This document shows positions 33,271 through 42,419 of a DNA stretch of 64,000 nt, in pieces. Position numbers and translations under genes: made by a program. The notes below the pieces were generated by a model. That model saw only the letters and a program-made list of their open reading frames with translations, made no database searches and was not told the DNA's origin. The DNA comes from an uncultured Candidatus Saccharibacteria bacterium. Its GTDB lineage: Bacteria; Patescibacteriota; Saccharimonadia; Saccharimonadales; Saccharimonadaceae. The stretch's first letter is position 1. Every line of letters begins with the position of its first letter. Where the stretch lies: the NCBI GenBank assembly GCA_948868795.1, contig CAQRDK010000001.1, forward strand, positions 1 to 64,000. The letters run 5' to 3'.

Positions 33271-34017
33271 ATGGCGAGCGCTACTAAAAATAATAAAACT
33301 TCGAGGGCTACGGCGACGCGGACCAGCCGTAGCGCCGGTCGTGGTAAGAATTTGCGAGATGATCGCGATAAGAAATATATGTTTATTATTGCTGCATTGG
33401 CGGTGGCTTTGATTAGTGCGATGGGGGTGGCAGTTGCGGCATTTTCTACCGATTTGAAGATAAATGGTGTGGCGACGGTTAAATCTACGTCTTGGGATGT
33501 ACATTTTGAGAACCTCCTTGCCGTTAAATTAACCGGCACCAAAGCCAAAGAAGTCACCAAACCAACAATTCAAGATGACACAAACGGCAATAAAAGTACC
33601 GTCATTAAAGAATATAAAGTAGAACTCAAAGACGCTGGCGACGCAGCGGAATATACTTTTGATGTGAAGAATGCCGGCGACCTCGACGCAAAAATTACAG
33701 CAATTACGATAAACGATGGCAGCACGGAAAGCAAGAAGTTGACTTGCGCTTCTGGCGAAGACAATAAGGCAGATACACGCAATAATAATGTCTGTAAAAA
33801 CTTAACTTATTCGCTGACTTATGTAGATGGTACAAAAGTAGCGGTTGGCGATAAGTTGCCAAAAGCAACTACTGGTAGCACGGCAAATGTCAAGACTATG
33901 AAACTCAAACTAGAATTAAGCAAGGATATTACCGCGGCAGAATTACCGGATAAAGACGTAGAAGTGTCGGGTCTGGGTGTGACGATTACTTACGGTCAAG
34001 ACGAGAGTACGGAATAA
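33271..34017 (+). CDS. TasA/CalY-like secreted protein with SipW-type signal peptide
   Basis: 248 residues from ATG 33271 (AAAGGAAG upstream). A basic Ser/Thr/Arg start is followed by a hydrophobic signal (about 37-58) ending AVAAFS, then TDLKINGVATVKSTSWDVHFENL. This junction and first strand are typical of TasA/camelysin proteins processed by SipW signal peptidases. The rest is a beta-rich domain with one Cys pair (about 162 and 177). TasA proteins form biofilm or surface fibres in Bacillus; a fibre role here is inferred. The matching peptidase is the next gene, 21 bases on. Confidence 0.75.
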   Translation: MASATKNNKTSRATATRTSRSAGRGKNLRDDRDKKYMFIIAALAVALISAMGVAVAAFSTDLKINGVATVKSTSWDVHFENLLAVKLTGTKAKEVTKPTIQDDTNGNKSTVIKEYKVELKDAGDAAEYTFDVKNAGDLDAKITAITINDGSTESKKLTCASGEDNKADTRNNNVCKNLTYSLTYVDGTKVAVGDKLPKATTGSTANVKTMKLKLELSKDITAAELPDKDVEVSGLGVTITYGQDESTE

Positions 34018-34038
34018 ATCTTAACTTCCTGACCTACT

Positions 34039-35235
34039 ATGGTAAAACTCTCCACTCGTAAAATCTGTGGCATTGTAGTGGTGGAACTGGCTTTAATGCT
34101 GGTTTCGCTACTACTGCCGGTTGGCGCAGTGCGGGAGTACGCACAAGTAGCGATAATAGCCGGAGCAGTCTTTGCGAGTGTATTATTACAAGGCTGGGCG
34201 AAACCACGCACAACAGAAAGCAAAACTATTGCGATAATTATTGTTTTGGCGGCGATAGTTTTTCAGGTGGTAATGTTTGTACTCCTTGGAATTAAACTTG
34301 GTTTTGCCAGGAATGTGTATGCGTATAATTTTGCAAGTATCTTTCATGTATTCTTACCGGTAATTCTCGCGATTATTGGTGAAGAAGTCTTGCGCGGACA
34401 ATTGGTAGATAGAGGACGCGGAAACCGGCTAATGGTAGTAATGACCGGAGCGATGATTTATCTGACGCAGATTATCATTGCATTGCCACTATATGACTTC
34501 TCGGAGTCAAAAAGTCTTTTTACCTTCATCGTGACAATGGCGGGACCAGCGATATTGCAAAATACTTTATTAACTTTTATCGCTTATCAATATGACTACC
34601 GAGTAAACATTATCTATCGGCTGATTATGGAATTGCCGACTTATTTACTACCCATAATGCCAAATGCAGGAACTTATCTACCGGCCATCTTTGAGATAGG
34701 GCTTGTGTTAATATTAACAATTTGGCTAGTAGGAGTGCAGTGGCGACTGCGTAGCGGGACCAATTGGAAAAATCGGCGACAGGCTAAAATTAAGCGCACG
34801 GAAAACGAACAGACGCGCAAAGCGAAACGCGCTTTGCGGTATATAGGGTGGGGCGCTGGGACAATTGTAATCGTAGGATACGTGGCACTGATGTCGGGGC
34901 TATTTAAGTATCATTTCCTTGCGATTGGTAGTGGTAGTATGGAGCCGCACATCTCGCGCGGAGATATGATTCTAGCAGAAAAGTCAGACGAGTACGGTGA
35001 AATGGATGTCGGGGAAGTCTTGGTCTATCGCCATAGCAATGTGATTATGGTGCATCGGATTAGCGAGGTAAACGAGCGAAACGGCAAAAGAACTTTTATA
35101 ACCAAAGGTGACGCAAATAATGCCGAGGATAAGTGGACGGTGGAGCAGGGCGATATTATCGGTACGGCAAAGGGTAAAATCGCAATGTTCGGCTATCCGA
35201 CATTATGGCTATATGAATTATTTAATACTAACTAG
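34039..35235 (+). CDS. SipW-like signal peptidase fused to a CPBP-like membrane domain
   Basis: 398 residues. The N-terminal half (about 1-240) has seven or eight membrane helices and contains IIGEEVLRGQLVDRG near residues 112-127, a match to the EExxR motif of CPBP glutamic intramembrane proteases. After a basic linker (about 245-270) and one more helix comes an S26B signal peptidase domain: IGSGSMEPHISRGDMI with the catalytic Ser, VGEVLVYR, IMVHRI and FITKGDANNAEDKW. The S26B Ser/His form matches SipW. It probably cleaves the 33271 product. The fusion is unusual. Confidence 0.8.
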   Translation: MVKLSTRKICGIVVVELALMLVSLLLPVGAVREYAQVAIIAGAVFASVLLQGWAKPRTTESKTIAIIIVLAAIVFQVVMFVLLGIKLGFARNVYAYNFASIFHVFLPVILAIIGEEVLRGQLVDRGRGNRLMVVMTGAMIYLTQIIIALPLYDFSESKSLFTFIVTMAGPAILQNTLLTFIAYQYDYRVNIIYRLIMELPTYLLPIMPNAGTYLPAIFEIGLVLILTIWLVGVQWRLRSGTNWKNRRQAKIKRTENEQTRKAKRALRYIGWGAGTIVIVGYVALMSGLFKYHFLAIGSGSMEPHISRGDMILAEKSDEYGEMDVGEVLVYRHSNVIMVHRISEVNERNGKRTFITKGDANNAEDKWTVEQGDIIGTAKGKIAMFGYPTLWLYELFNTN

Positions 35236-35251
35236 AAAAAGGTAAAATCTA

Positions 35252-36355
35252 ATGGAAGAAATAGAATACAGGAAGAACGGAGAAACTTATAAAATCCAAA
35301 AACGCGAACCGATAGATGAAGTGCGGCATGTGCCGCTATGGCTACTAATTCCGATGGTTTTATTTATGGTGCTGGGTGGATACTTAATATTCGCAAGTAT
35401 TGGGACAGAAAGTACTGGACAAACGGAATATAAGGTAGAGGGTGATATTGATTATCAAGTCTATCTCAAAGAAAACGATTATTATACGGAAAAGTTTTTA
35501 GAATCGGGGCGGCAATATATTGCTGGGTTGATTAGCGCGGTACGAGCAGATTTTAACTATCAGTTGGCAGCGGATGAAAATACTAATGCACACTACGAGT
35601 ATGAGATTATCGCGACCGCTAAGGCAACCGAGAAAGGTGATAAGTCTAAAATCCTCTATGAAAAGGCAGAAACTCTGAAGCGTGGTGAAGTTAAGGAAAT
35701 AACGCAAGGTACATTTCGGATTCACGACAATGTAAGTATTGATTATGCTAAATATAACGAATATTTGAAGAATTTCCGCAGTGAGTTTGGGATTAGTGCG
35801 GACTGTCTATTAGACCTAAAAATGATTGTCAAGGTGGATGGTGCGATTAAAACTGAAGATGTACTCGCAATGAATATTCCATTATCTACACAAACTGTAG
35901 ATATTATGATAGATGCAGATGCGATTAATCGCGAAGAAAAGGTTGGTGAGGCTAACCAAGAAATCTATATCAAGAATATACAATTACTTGTAGTCGGAGC
36001 AGTAATGTTGGTGGCGAGTATTGCGGCGAGCGGGATTATCATCTATCTCCACAAGACGAGATTTGGTAATAACTGGTATGCAGAGGCGCTATATAAGATT
36101 TTTAAGAATTACGGTACGCGAATCGTGAATGTGAGTGAAAACTTTTATGAACCAGAAAACACGATGCGCGTAAGCGAGTTTATTGAACTGGTGGATGCAG
36201 CAAATACGGAAAATGCGCCGATACTTTACTGCGAAGTAGTGCCGGAATATAAGGCATACTTTGTAGTGGCGGGAGCGAATGCGATTTATCGTTATACTCT
36301 TACGCGAGCATACCAAGACGAATTGCGACGAACTGGACAGAAAAAGGAGTTTTAG
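35252..36355 (+). CDS. DUF5305-like two-pass membrane protein
   Basis: 367 residues. A cytoplasmic start (about 1-30), a membrane helix (about 31-52), a large outer domain (about 60-240) rich in beta strands with the pattern YKVEGDIDYQVYLKENDYYTEKFLESGRQYIAGLI, a second helix (about 248-272) and a cytoplasmic tail that includes ILYCEVVPEYKAYFVVAGANAIYRY. The YxxxVYLK.N..Y....L..g..Yi..li opening is that of DUF5305 proteins, which often sit beside SipW-type peptidases. The role is unknown; likely a partner in assembly or processing of the surface protein. Confidence 0.65.
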   Translation: MEEIEYRKNGETYKIQKREPIDEVRHVPLWLLIPMVLFMVLGGYLIFASIGTESTGQTEYKVEGDIDYQVYLKENDYYTEKFLESGRQYIAGLISAVRADFNYQLAADENTNAHYEYEIIATAKATEKGDKSKILYEKAETLKRGEVKEITQGTFRIHDNVSIDYAKYNEYLKNFRSEFGISADCLLDLKMIVKVDGAIKTEDVLAMNIPLSTQTVDIMIDADAINREEKVGEANQEIYIKNIQLLVVGAVMLVASIAASGIIIYLHKTRFGNNWYAEALYKIFKNYGTRIVNVSENFYEPENTMRVSEFIELVDAANTENAPILYCEVVPEYKAYFVVAGANAIYRYTLTRAYQDELRRTGQKKEF

Positions 36356-36360
36356 TCAAA

Positions 36361-37548
36361 ATGAAAAAGCCCACTACGAGAGGACTATTAACTAGGCCGG
36401 AACGCGAAGAACGTGCCAAGAAAACACGCATTGCCATTATTACGGCAAGTGTGGCGCTAGGGTTAGTTGGAATTATTACTTGTGGCTATGGGCACGCGGC
36501 AATATATAGTGATTTGGGGATTAGCGGAGAAGCGATTATTACTAAAACTGGAGGTGGTTTTTCTAGTAAATATATGCAAGATCTAACGGCTGAAGAATGC
36601 AGTTCGGTGGAGTCAGGGGAAACCAGCAGGATGATTGATAAACGTGATGGGAAAGAATACTGGGTGGCAAAAATCGGTAGCCGCTGTATGATGACTCAAG
36701 ATTTGAGGTTGGATATTACTACGGATGGTTTAACATCAGAATTGACTGATATTAATTCTGGACGCGGCGGCTATCAAGAAACCACAAATGATGAAGGTGA
36801 GATTATTTTGAGCTGGAATGCAGCGTCAACCTATCCGCCAAAAGACACTTTTACGGCAATGAAAAGCGTTGGGACAAGTTATACGACTACTTATTCAATG
36901 AACTTTGGCGACTATGTGTTAAGGCGACCAAATGTCAATTCTGCGTGTAAAACTAATACTAAGGGGATGAGTGCCTGTTCAACTCAGACTAAAGATATTA
37001 ATACTATATGGGAAACCGATCCAGAAACTGGCGAAACGACTATTGTGAAAGAATATCAACCAACCTTATCATATATGGAAAGCGGTGTGACGTTTGATGA
37101 CGATACGTTAGAGTATGACGCGCATTATTTAATCGGTTATTACTATCAGTATCTTACTGCCACGGCTGGTAGTTCGGTACGAACGAAAAGCAGTGTCGCG
37201 CCGTCAAGTATTTGCCCTAGGGGTTGGAAACTGCCAACTGCTGGCGGTCAGCTAGACCAGAACAATGACTTTGCGCATATGCTGGGTGAGTATGCTGATG
37301 AGGCAACAGCCAGTATGCTTAATTCACATCCGTTTTATATTAGTGGTTCAGGTTATATACAAAAAGCTAATTTGTATGTAGTTGGTTCGCAAGGGTATTA
37401 TTGGACGGATGGAGTGTCGACTTCTTCCGCTAATAATGTAATTCAGTTAGGTAGTAGCAATATGGCAACTGCTAAAAATTTTGTTAGTGGTGGCGACCTT
37501 GCATACACTCTTAAACCAGTACGATGTATTTTACGGTTAGAGGAATAA
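36361..37548 (+). CDS. FISUMP-domain surface protein
   Basis: 395 residues. A basic start, one membrane helix (about 23-45), then an outer region with the FISUMP/fib_succ_major signature: a DKRDGKEYWVAKIGSRCMMTQDLRL opening, SICPRGWKLPTAGGQLD in the middle, a YYWTDG block and a closing PVRCILRLEE. Conserved Cys pairs are likely disulfides. These domains occur in large families of cell-surface proteins with lectin-like folds. It is last in the island operon, before the terminator at 37587. Confidence 0.8.
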   Translation: MKKPTTRGLLTRPEREERAKKTRIAIITASVALGLVGIITCGYGHAAIYSDLGISGEAIITKTGGGFSSKYMQDLTAEECSSVESGETSRMIDKRDGKEYWVAKIGSRCMMTQDLRLDITTDGLTSELTDINSGRGGYQETTNDEGEIILSWNAASTYPPKDTFTAMKSVGTSYTTTYSMNFGDYVLRRPNVNSACKTNTKGMSACSTQTKDINTIWETDPETGETTIVKEYQPTLSYMESGVTFDDDTLEYDAHYLIGYYYQYLTATAGSSVRTKSSVAPSSICPRGWKLPTAGGQLDQNNDFAHMLGEYADEATASMLNSHPFYISGSGYIQKANLYVVGSQGYYWTDGVSTSSANNVIQLGSSNMATAKNFVSGGDLAYTLKPVRCILRLEE

Positions 37549-37586
37549 TGAAAAAGAGTAGTTTAGTAATCGTTTGCTAGAGTAAC

Positions 37587-37615
37587 AAAAAGCCTCCCTT
37601 GCGGGAGGACTTTTT
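37587..37615. terminator. Bidirectional terminator between the island and rpsH
   Basis: AAAAAG.CTCCC/GGGAG.ACTTTTT with TTGC loop. It ends both the island transcript and the upper ribosomal transcript. Confidence 0.85.
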
Positions 37616-37627
37616 GTCTTGACGGGT

Positions 37628-38029
37628 TTAGTAAACCTTTACGAGAATTTCGCCGCCGAGATGTTGCTTCTTGGCTTCGCGGCCAGTCATGATTCCCTTT
37701 GAGGTGGAGATCAAGACGGCACCGCGGCCGGATTTGACAACTGGGATTTCGGTGGCGCCAGCGTAGACGCGGCGGCCAGGCTTGGAAACCTTGGAAATCT
37801 CGGTGATGCGGGCGTTTTCGCCATCTTTGTTGATGATGACGTGAAGTACGCCGCGAGGTTTGCCTTCTTCGACTTCGTAGCTATCGAGGTAGCCAGCGTT
37901 CACAAGGCCGTCGGCGACAGCAACTTTGAGTTTGCTGGTCGGGACACGAATCTCGGTCTTGCCAACCATGATGGCGTTGCGGATGCGAGTGATAAGATCG
38001 GCGATTTGATCAGTTGATTGTAATGACAT
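37628..38029 (-). CDS. rpsH: Ribosomal protein S8 (uS8)
   Basis: 133 residues. DLITRIRNAIMVGKTEIRVPTSKL at the start and the C-terminal VISTSKGIMTGREAKKQHLGGEILVKVY are diagnostic. It binds the central domain of 16S rRNA and in E. coli represses the spc operon. It is the last gene before the island. Confidence 0.97.
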   Translation of the reverse strand: MSLQSTDQIADLITRIRNAIMVGKTEIRVPTSKLKVAVADGLVNAGYLDSYEVEEGKPRGVLHVIINKDGENARITEISKVSKPGRRVYAGATEIPVVKSGRGAVLISTSKGIMTGREAKKQHLGGEILVKVY

Positions 38030-38045
38030 ATTCTCTTCTCCTTTC

Positions 38046-38315
38046 CTACCAGCTACTCTTCGTTACGCCAGGGATTTCGCCTTTGGACGCTTTTTCGCGG
38101 AAATTGATACGGCTGAGACCGAAATAGCGCATGTAACCACGAGGGCGACCATCGAGCATATCGCGGTTCTTCAAGCGGGTCGGGCTGGAGTTGCGCGGAA
38201 GTTTCTGAAGACCTTCCAAGTCACCAGCAGCCTTTAATTCGGCACGCTTTGCCTTATATTTCTCGTTCATTTTGCGTCGTTTTTCGTCGCGGAGGACGGC
38301 AGACTTCTTCGCCAT
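38046..38315 (-). CDS. rpsN: Ribosomal protein S14 (uS14), long zinc-free form
   Basis: 89 residues from ATG 38315 (GGAGGG upstream). [52 protein letters not shown]. No Cys is present, so this is the long C-minus type without the zinc ribbon. It starts one base after the rplE stop region. Confidence 0.96.
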   Translation of the reverse strand: MAKKSAVLRDEKRRKMNEKYKAKRAELKAAGDLEGLQKLPRNSSPTRLKNRDMLDGRPRGYMRYFGLSRINFREKASKGEIPGVTKSSW

Positions 38316-38316
38316 A

Positions 38317-38898
38317 TTATTTACCCTCCTTTTCAAACGGCATACCAAATGCTTCTAACAACTTGGTGCTCCCTTCCTTGGATCCATTTTTGATGATAAA
38401 AGTAATTTCGAGACCGTGGAGAACGGCGGCGTCTTCGAAGGTGATTTCCGGGAAGACGGTCTGTTCTTTGAGGCCGAGGTTGTAGTTGCCTTGCTTGTCG
38501 AAGGCTTTGCGGCTGACGCCGTGGAAGTCACGGACGTGTGGCAAAGCGATGTTGATCAAGCGGTCAACAAACTCATACATTTTATCGTTGCGCAAAGTGG
38601 TGAGGTAGCCGACTGGGGCGCCCATGCCTTTGCGGATTTTGAAGGTTGCGATAGACTTTTTCGCCAAGCGCGAAGTGGTGGCTTGACCGGTAATCTTGGT
38701 CAAGGTCAAATCGACGGTTTCGGTGAACTTCTTGTCTTCACGTTTTTTACCAACGCCGCTCGAAATCACAACTTTCTCAAGTTTTGGAACTTGGTTGATG
38801 TTTTTGAGTCCGAGTTGTTCTTTAAGTTCTTTAGCGATTTTGTCGTTGTAAAGAGCTTTGAGGCGCGGGGTAACTTTCACGGTTTTTTCAGCAGCCAT
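38317..38898 (-). CDS. rplE: Ribosomal protein L5 (uL5)
   Basis: 193 residues. [34 protein letters not shown], the [17 protein letters not shown] loop and [20 protein letters not shown]. It binds 5S rRNA and contacts the P-site tRNA. It overlaps rplX by one base. Confidence 0.97.
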   Translation of the reverse strand: MAAEKTVKVTPRLKALYNDKIAKELKEQLGLKNINQVPKLEKVVISSGVGKKREDKKFTETVDLTLTKITGQATTSRLAKKSIATFKIRKGMGAPVGYLTTLRNDKMYEFVDRLINIALPHVRDFHGVSRKAFDKQGNYNLGLKEQTVFPEITFEDAAVLHGLEITFIIKNGSKEGSTKLLEAFGMPFEKEGK

Positions 38899-39125
38899 TA
38901 CTTGCCCTCCTTTTGTAGGTTGGAGACGTGGATGCCAACATGGACATCTTTCTTGCCGCCAGCCGGATTAAACTGCGTCTTGCGCATGTGGCGAGTTTTG
39001 ATGTTGAGATCTTTCAACATCGCTTTCTCGGCTTTTTTGTCAACTTTCACGATCGAAGCTACGGTGCCTTTGAGATCGCCAGCGATAACTTTGACGCGAT
39101 CGCCTACTTTCAAACTTTTGGCCAT
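38898..39125 (-). CDS. rplX: Ribosomal protein L24 (uL24)
   Basis: 75 residues, a short form. The KOW motif LKVGDRVKVIAGDLKGTVASIV is followed by LNIKTRHMRKT and KKDVHVGIHVSNL. It starts 50S assembly near the tunnel exit. One-base overlaps on both sides. Confidence 0.95.
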   Translation of the reverse strand: MAKSLKVGDRVKVIAGDLKGTVASIVKVDKKAEKAMLKDLNIKTRHMRKTQFNPAGGKKDVHVGIHVSNLQKEGK

Positions 39126-39493
39126 TAGAGTACCTCCGGTGCTAAGCTGATAATTTTGTTGAAACCGAGTTCGCGCAGTTCGCGGGGGACTGGTCCGAAA
39201 ACGCGAGTACCTTTCGGGGTTTTGTCATCGTTGACCAAGACGGCAGCGTTGTCGTCGAAGCGGATGGTCGAACCATCTGGACGGCGGATTTGCTGTTTGG
39301 TGCGGACGATGACGGCCTTGACGACGGCCTTTTTCTTGACGTTGCCGGTAGGAGAGGCGTCTTTGACGCTGCAGGTGACGATATCGCCTACGCGTGCATA
39401 CCTCGCGCGGGTACCACCAAGGACACGGATTACACCAAGCTCTTTGGCGCCGCTGTTGTCAGCAACTTTTAATCTAGTTTCCTGTTGAATCAT
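39125..39493 (-). CDS. rplN: Ribosomal protein L14 (uL14)
   Basis: 122 residues, full length. [57 protein letters not shown] and [14 protein letters not shown]. It sits at the subunit interface. Confidence 0.98.
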   Translation of the reverse strand: MIQQETRLKVADNSGAKELGVIRVLGGTRARYARVGDIVTCSVKDASPTGNVKKKAVVKAVIVRTKQQIRRPDGSTIRFDDNAAVLVNDDKTPKGTRVFGPVPRELRELGFNKIISLAPEVL

Positions 39494-39494
39494 A

Positions 39495-39812
39495 TTATTT
39501 CTCCTCTTCCGCGGAGCCGTCAGAAGTTTTCTCGGTGTTGCCGAGGACTTCGTCTTTCAGCTCGACGGTGCCGTGGGACTTCTCAAGAACTTTGACGAGC
39601 TTGTAGCTCTTGGTCTTCGAGAACGGACGGCAAGCGACGATTTCGACCTTATCGCCTTCACCAGCCTCATTATTTTCATCATGAGCGGTGTATTTGCGGG
39701 TTTTAGTGTATTGTTTACGGTAGAGCGGATGAGTCTCGCGGCTGGCGATAGAGACGGTGATCGTCTTATCGCGTTTTGCTGAGCTCACGATGCCCTGTAA
39801 TTCTCCAGCCAT
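39495..39812 (-). CDS. rpsQ: Ribosomal protein S17 (uS17) with acidic tail
   Basis: 105 residues. [42 protein letters not shown] and [26 protein letters not shown]. About 20 acidic residues are added at the C-terminus. Its ATG overlaps the rplP stop, so there is no room for rpmC (L29), which normally lies between them. Confidence 0.96.
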   Translation of the reverse strand: MAGELQGIVSSAKRDKTITVSIASRETHPLYRKQYTKTRKYTAHDENNEAGEGDKVEIVACRPFSKTKSYKLVKVLEKSHGTVELKDEVLGNTEKTSDGSAEEEK

Positions 39813-40231
39813 TAGAACTCCTCCTTCTTAATAATCTTGGTGCGAACTGGCAATTTGTGACCGGCGAGGCGGAAGGCTTCTTTCGCCTGCTCTTCGGTGA
39901 CGTCGCTGATTTCGAACATCACGGTACCAGCTTTAACCTTGGCAACATAGAACTGTGGTTCACCTTTACCGCTACCCATCTTGACATCAAGAGGTTTCTT
40001 GGTGACTGGGGTGTGCGGGAAAATGCGAATCCAGATTTTACCGCCACGTTTGACGTAGCGAGTAATCGCCTGGCGGGCTGCCTCGATCTGGCGGCTAGTG
40101 ACGCGTTCGTTGTCGAGGGACATCAAGCCCCAATCGCCGAAGGCGACATAGTTACAGCGAGAGGCGGTGCCACGGTTCTTGCCCTTGCGGACTTTGCGGT
40201 GCGCTTCGCGGCGCGGTGTAAGAATAGCCAT
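39812..40231 (-). CDS. rplP: Ribosomal protein L16 (uL16)
   Basis: 139 residues. [49 protein letters not shown] and [34 protein letters not shown]. It positions A-site tRNA. It begins the overlap with rpsQ that excludes L29. Confidence 0.97.
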   Translation of the reverse strand: MAILTPRREAHRKVRKGKNRGTASRCNYVAFGDWGLMSLDNERVTSRQIEAARQAITRYVKRGGKIWIRIFPHTPVTKKPLDVKMGSGKGEPQFYVAKVKAGTVMFEISDVTEEQAKEAFRLAGHKLPVRTKIIKKEEF

Positions 40232-40232
40232 A

Positions 40233-40859
40233 TTATTTCTCCCCCTTATAGATCCAGACCTTTACGCCAACGATGCCGGCGATAGTTTGCGCGTGGCAAA
40301 TGTAGAAATCAACATCTGCGCGCAAAGTATGTAGAGGCACCGAGCCTTCGATGAACTTTTCGCGGCGGGACATTTCGGCGCCGTTAAGACGACCGGAAAC
40401 TTCGACGCGAATACCTTTCGCACCAGCGTTCATGGTTGACTGGCAAGCCATTTTGACGGCGCGGCGGAAGTTCATGCGCTTTCCGAGCTGGAAACCGATA
40501 TTCTCGGCGACGAGCTTAGCGGAAAGTTCAGGTTTTTTAACTTCTTCAACATTGATGCGGATAGGACCGGAGACGATTTTCTCAAGTTCTTTCTTGAGTT
40601 CGTTGATCCCGGCACCTTGTTTGCCGATGACGGCACCAGCTTTCGCGGTCAAAATCGTGATGGTCGTCAGATTGGCGCTGCGCTCAATGGTGATGCGAGC
40701 GATGGTCGGACGGCTGCTGAAGCGCTTCTCGATAAGATCGCGAATTTTCGTATCTTCTACCAACCAGTTGCGGAAGTCGCTCTTGCGGGTGAACCACTTG
40801 GACGACCAGTCCTTACTGATCTGGAGACGATAGGAAACTGGGTTAACTTTCTGACCCAT
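40233..40859 (-). CDS. rpsC: Ribosomal protein S3 (uS3)
   Basis: 208 residues. GQKVNPVSYRLQISKDWSSKWFTRKSDFRNWL, the KH domain (ITILTAKAGAVIGKQGAGINELKKEL) and a C-terminal RAVKMACQSTMNAGAKGIRVEVSGRLNGAEMSRREKF stretch. It lies at the mRNA entry site and has helicase function with S4 and S5. Confidence 0.97.
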   Translation of the reverse strand: MGQKVNPVSYRLQISKDWSSKWFTRKSDFRNWLVEDTKIRDLIEKRFSSRPTIARITIERSANLTTITILTAKAGAVIGKQGAGINELKKELEKIVSGPIRINVEEVKKPELSAKLVAENIGFQLGKRMNFRRAVKMACQSTMNAGAKGIRVEVSGRLNGAEMSRREKFIEGSVPLHTLRADVDFYICHAQTIAGIVGVKVWIYKGEK

Positions 40860-41290
40860 TACTTCTTCTCCTCCTTTGATTTAGTTTCCTTAGCGGCTTT
40901 CGGGGCGGCTTCGGACTTAGAATCAGTTGCTTTCTTCACTTTCTCCTCACCAGCAACTTCAACAAAGATGTTGCTGGAGATCTTTTCATAAGGCAAAGCG
41001 CGACCGCGGGAAGCTGGGACGTAGCGGCGCATGCGGGTACCGGCGGTAACCGAGATGCGGGCGATGCGAATGCTCTTCGGGTCAATGCTGACACCAGAGT
41101 TGTTCAACAAGTTCGCGGTAGCGGATTCGATAGCTTTGCGGACGGCGCGAGCGGCGCGGCGCGGGGTGTTTTCGAGAATCACCACAGCGTCGGCGACGTA
41201 GCGGTCGCGCACGAGACTCGCGACGACGTTGGTCTTGCGAGGCTGGCTATCGACGCCTTTAATGATAGCGCGGGCAAATACAGTACTCAT
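40859..41290 (-). CDS. rplV: Ribosomal protein L22 (uL22) with charged tail
   Basis: 143 residues. The core ARAIIKGVDSQPRKTNVVASLVRD, RAARAVRKAIESATANLLNN and a beta-hairpin RIARISVTAGTRMRRYVPASRGRALPYEK that lines the exit tunnel. About 30 Lys/Glu/Ala residues are added at the C-terminus. One-base overlaps with rpsS and rpsC. Confidence 0.96.
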   Translation of the reverse strand: MSTVFARAIIKGVDSQPRKTNVVASLVRDRYVADAVVILENTPRRAARAVRKAIESATANLLNNSGVSIDPKSIRIARISVTAGTRMRRYVPASRGRALPYEKISSNIFVEVAGEEKVKKATDSKSEAAPKAAKETKSKEEKK

Positions 41291-41583
41291 TATTTACCTC
41301 CCTTTGCGGCAGCGGCTTCAGCAGCCTTTTTACCGCCGTGGCGCTTAAACTTGCGGGTCGGGGCGAACTCACCGAGTTTGTGACCGACCATGTTCTCGCT
41401 GATGAAGACGGGGACGTGAACCTTGCCGTTGTGGACGGCGATGGTCCGGCCCACCATTTCCGGAGAGATGGTAGATTGGCGTGCCCAGGTCTTGATCACG
41501 GTGCGATCTTCGGCAGAGAGAGCAGCAACCTTCTTCGCGAGCTTGTAGTCCACGAATGGACCTTTCTTCATGCTCCTAGACAT
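41290..41583 (-). CDS. rpsS: Ribosomal protein S19 (uS19)
   Basis: 97 residues. [42 protein letters not shown] and [20 protein letters not shown]. It is part of the 30S head near A-site tRNA. Ends in an Ala/Lys tail. Confidence 0.97.
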   Translation of the reverse strand: MSRSMKKGPFVDYKLAKKVAALSAEDRTVIKTWARQSTISPEMVGRTIAVHNGKVHVPVFISENMVGHKLGEFAPTRKFKRHGGKKAAEAAAAKGGK

Positions 41584-42419
41584 TATTTCCTCTTTCCTTC
41601 GTGGCGACTGCGCACGATCATTTTATCAGTTTTCTTATTGTGACGAGTACGATAACCCAAAGTCAGCTGACCCCATGGGGTGCGAGGTGCTTTACCAGTA
41701 CCGTGGCGACCACCGTCACCACCACCGTGTGGGTGATCGGTAGCGTTCATCACGACACCGCGAACGGTCGGGCGAATACCTTTGCGGCGGCGGCGACCGG
41801 CGGAGCCGATTTTGATGTTTTGATGTTGCTCGTTGCCAACTGTACCAATAGAAGCTTCGCAAGCGACGAGAACTTTGCGCATTTCGCCGGATGGCATTTT
41901 GAGAGTGGCGTAACCGTTCTCTTTAGCCATGAGCTGAGCGCTAGTACCGGCGGAGCGGACCATTTGGGCGCCGCGGCCTGGAGTAAGTTCAATCGCGTAA
42001 ATGAAAGTACCAACTGGAATGTTTTCGATCGGCATACGGTTGGAAGTTTCGACGGCGACGTCTTTGCCGGTGGCGAAGGTCGCGCCTTTCTTCATGTTGT
42101 TGTCGGCGATAACATAGTAATAAGTACCGTTTTGATCTTTGACGCGGGCGATACGAGCGCTGCGGTTTGGATCGTACTCAATTTCCATGATGGTGAACTG
42201 GCTATCCTGAGGCAAAGTGTAAGTCAAGATGCGATAGTGGCGTTTGACGCCGCCGCCACGATGACGAACCGTGATGCGACCCTGGTTGTTCTTGCCAGCC
42301 ATTTGCTTTTTGCTAGCGAGCAAGGATTTCATTGGCTTCCGAGTGGTAACCTGGTCGAAATCTTGCGTGGTTTTTTGGCGCTGAGCGGGAGTGGTTGGGC
42401 GATAAGCTTTAATACTCAT
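41583..42419 (-). CDS. rplB: Ribosomal protein L2 (uL2)
   Basis: 278 residues, full length. [17 protein letters not shown], a central [23 protein letters not shown] and the C-terminal [23 protein letters not shown] loop with the conserved His that is needed for peptidyl transfer centre formation. One-base overlaps on both sides. Confidence 0.98.
   Translation of the reverse strand: MSIKAYRPTTPAQRQKTTQDFDQVTTRKPMKSLLASKKQMAGKNNQGRITVRHRGGGVKRHYRILTYTLPQDSQFTIMEIEYDPNRSARIARVKDQNGTYYYVIADNNMKKGATFATGKDVAVETSNRMPIENIPVGTFIYAIELTPGRGAQMVRSAGTSAQLMAKENGYATLKMPSGEMRKVLVACEASIGTVGNEQHQNIKIGSAGRRRRKGIRPTVRGVVMNATDHPHGGGDGGRHGTGKAPRTPWGQLTLGYRTRHNKKTDKMIVRSRHEGKRK

Larger units (their letters stand above)
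33072..37560 (+). other. A+T-richer surface-protein island inside the spc operon
   Basis: Four rightward genes lie between rplF and rpsH, which are adjacent in nearly all bacteria. All flanking ribosomal genes run leftward. The island uses visibly more A/T-ending codons than its flanks. No integrase, transposase or flanking repeat is seen, so how it arrived is unclear. It is bounded by the rplF promoter on the left and a bidirectional terminator on the right. Confidence 0.8.
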
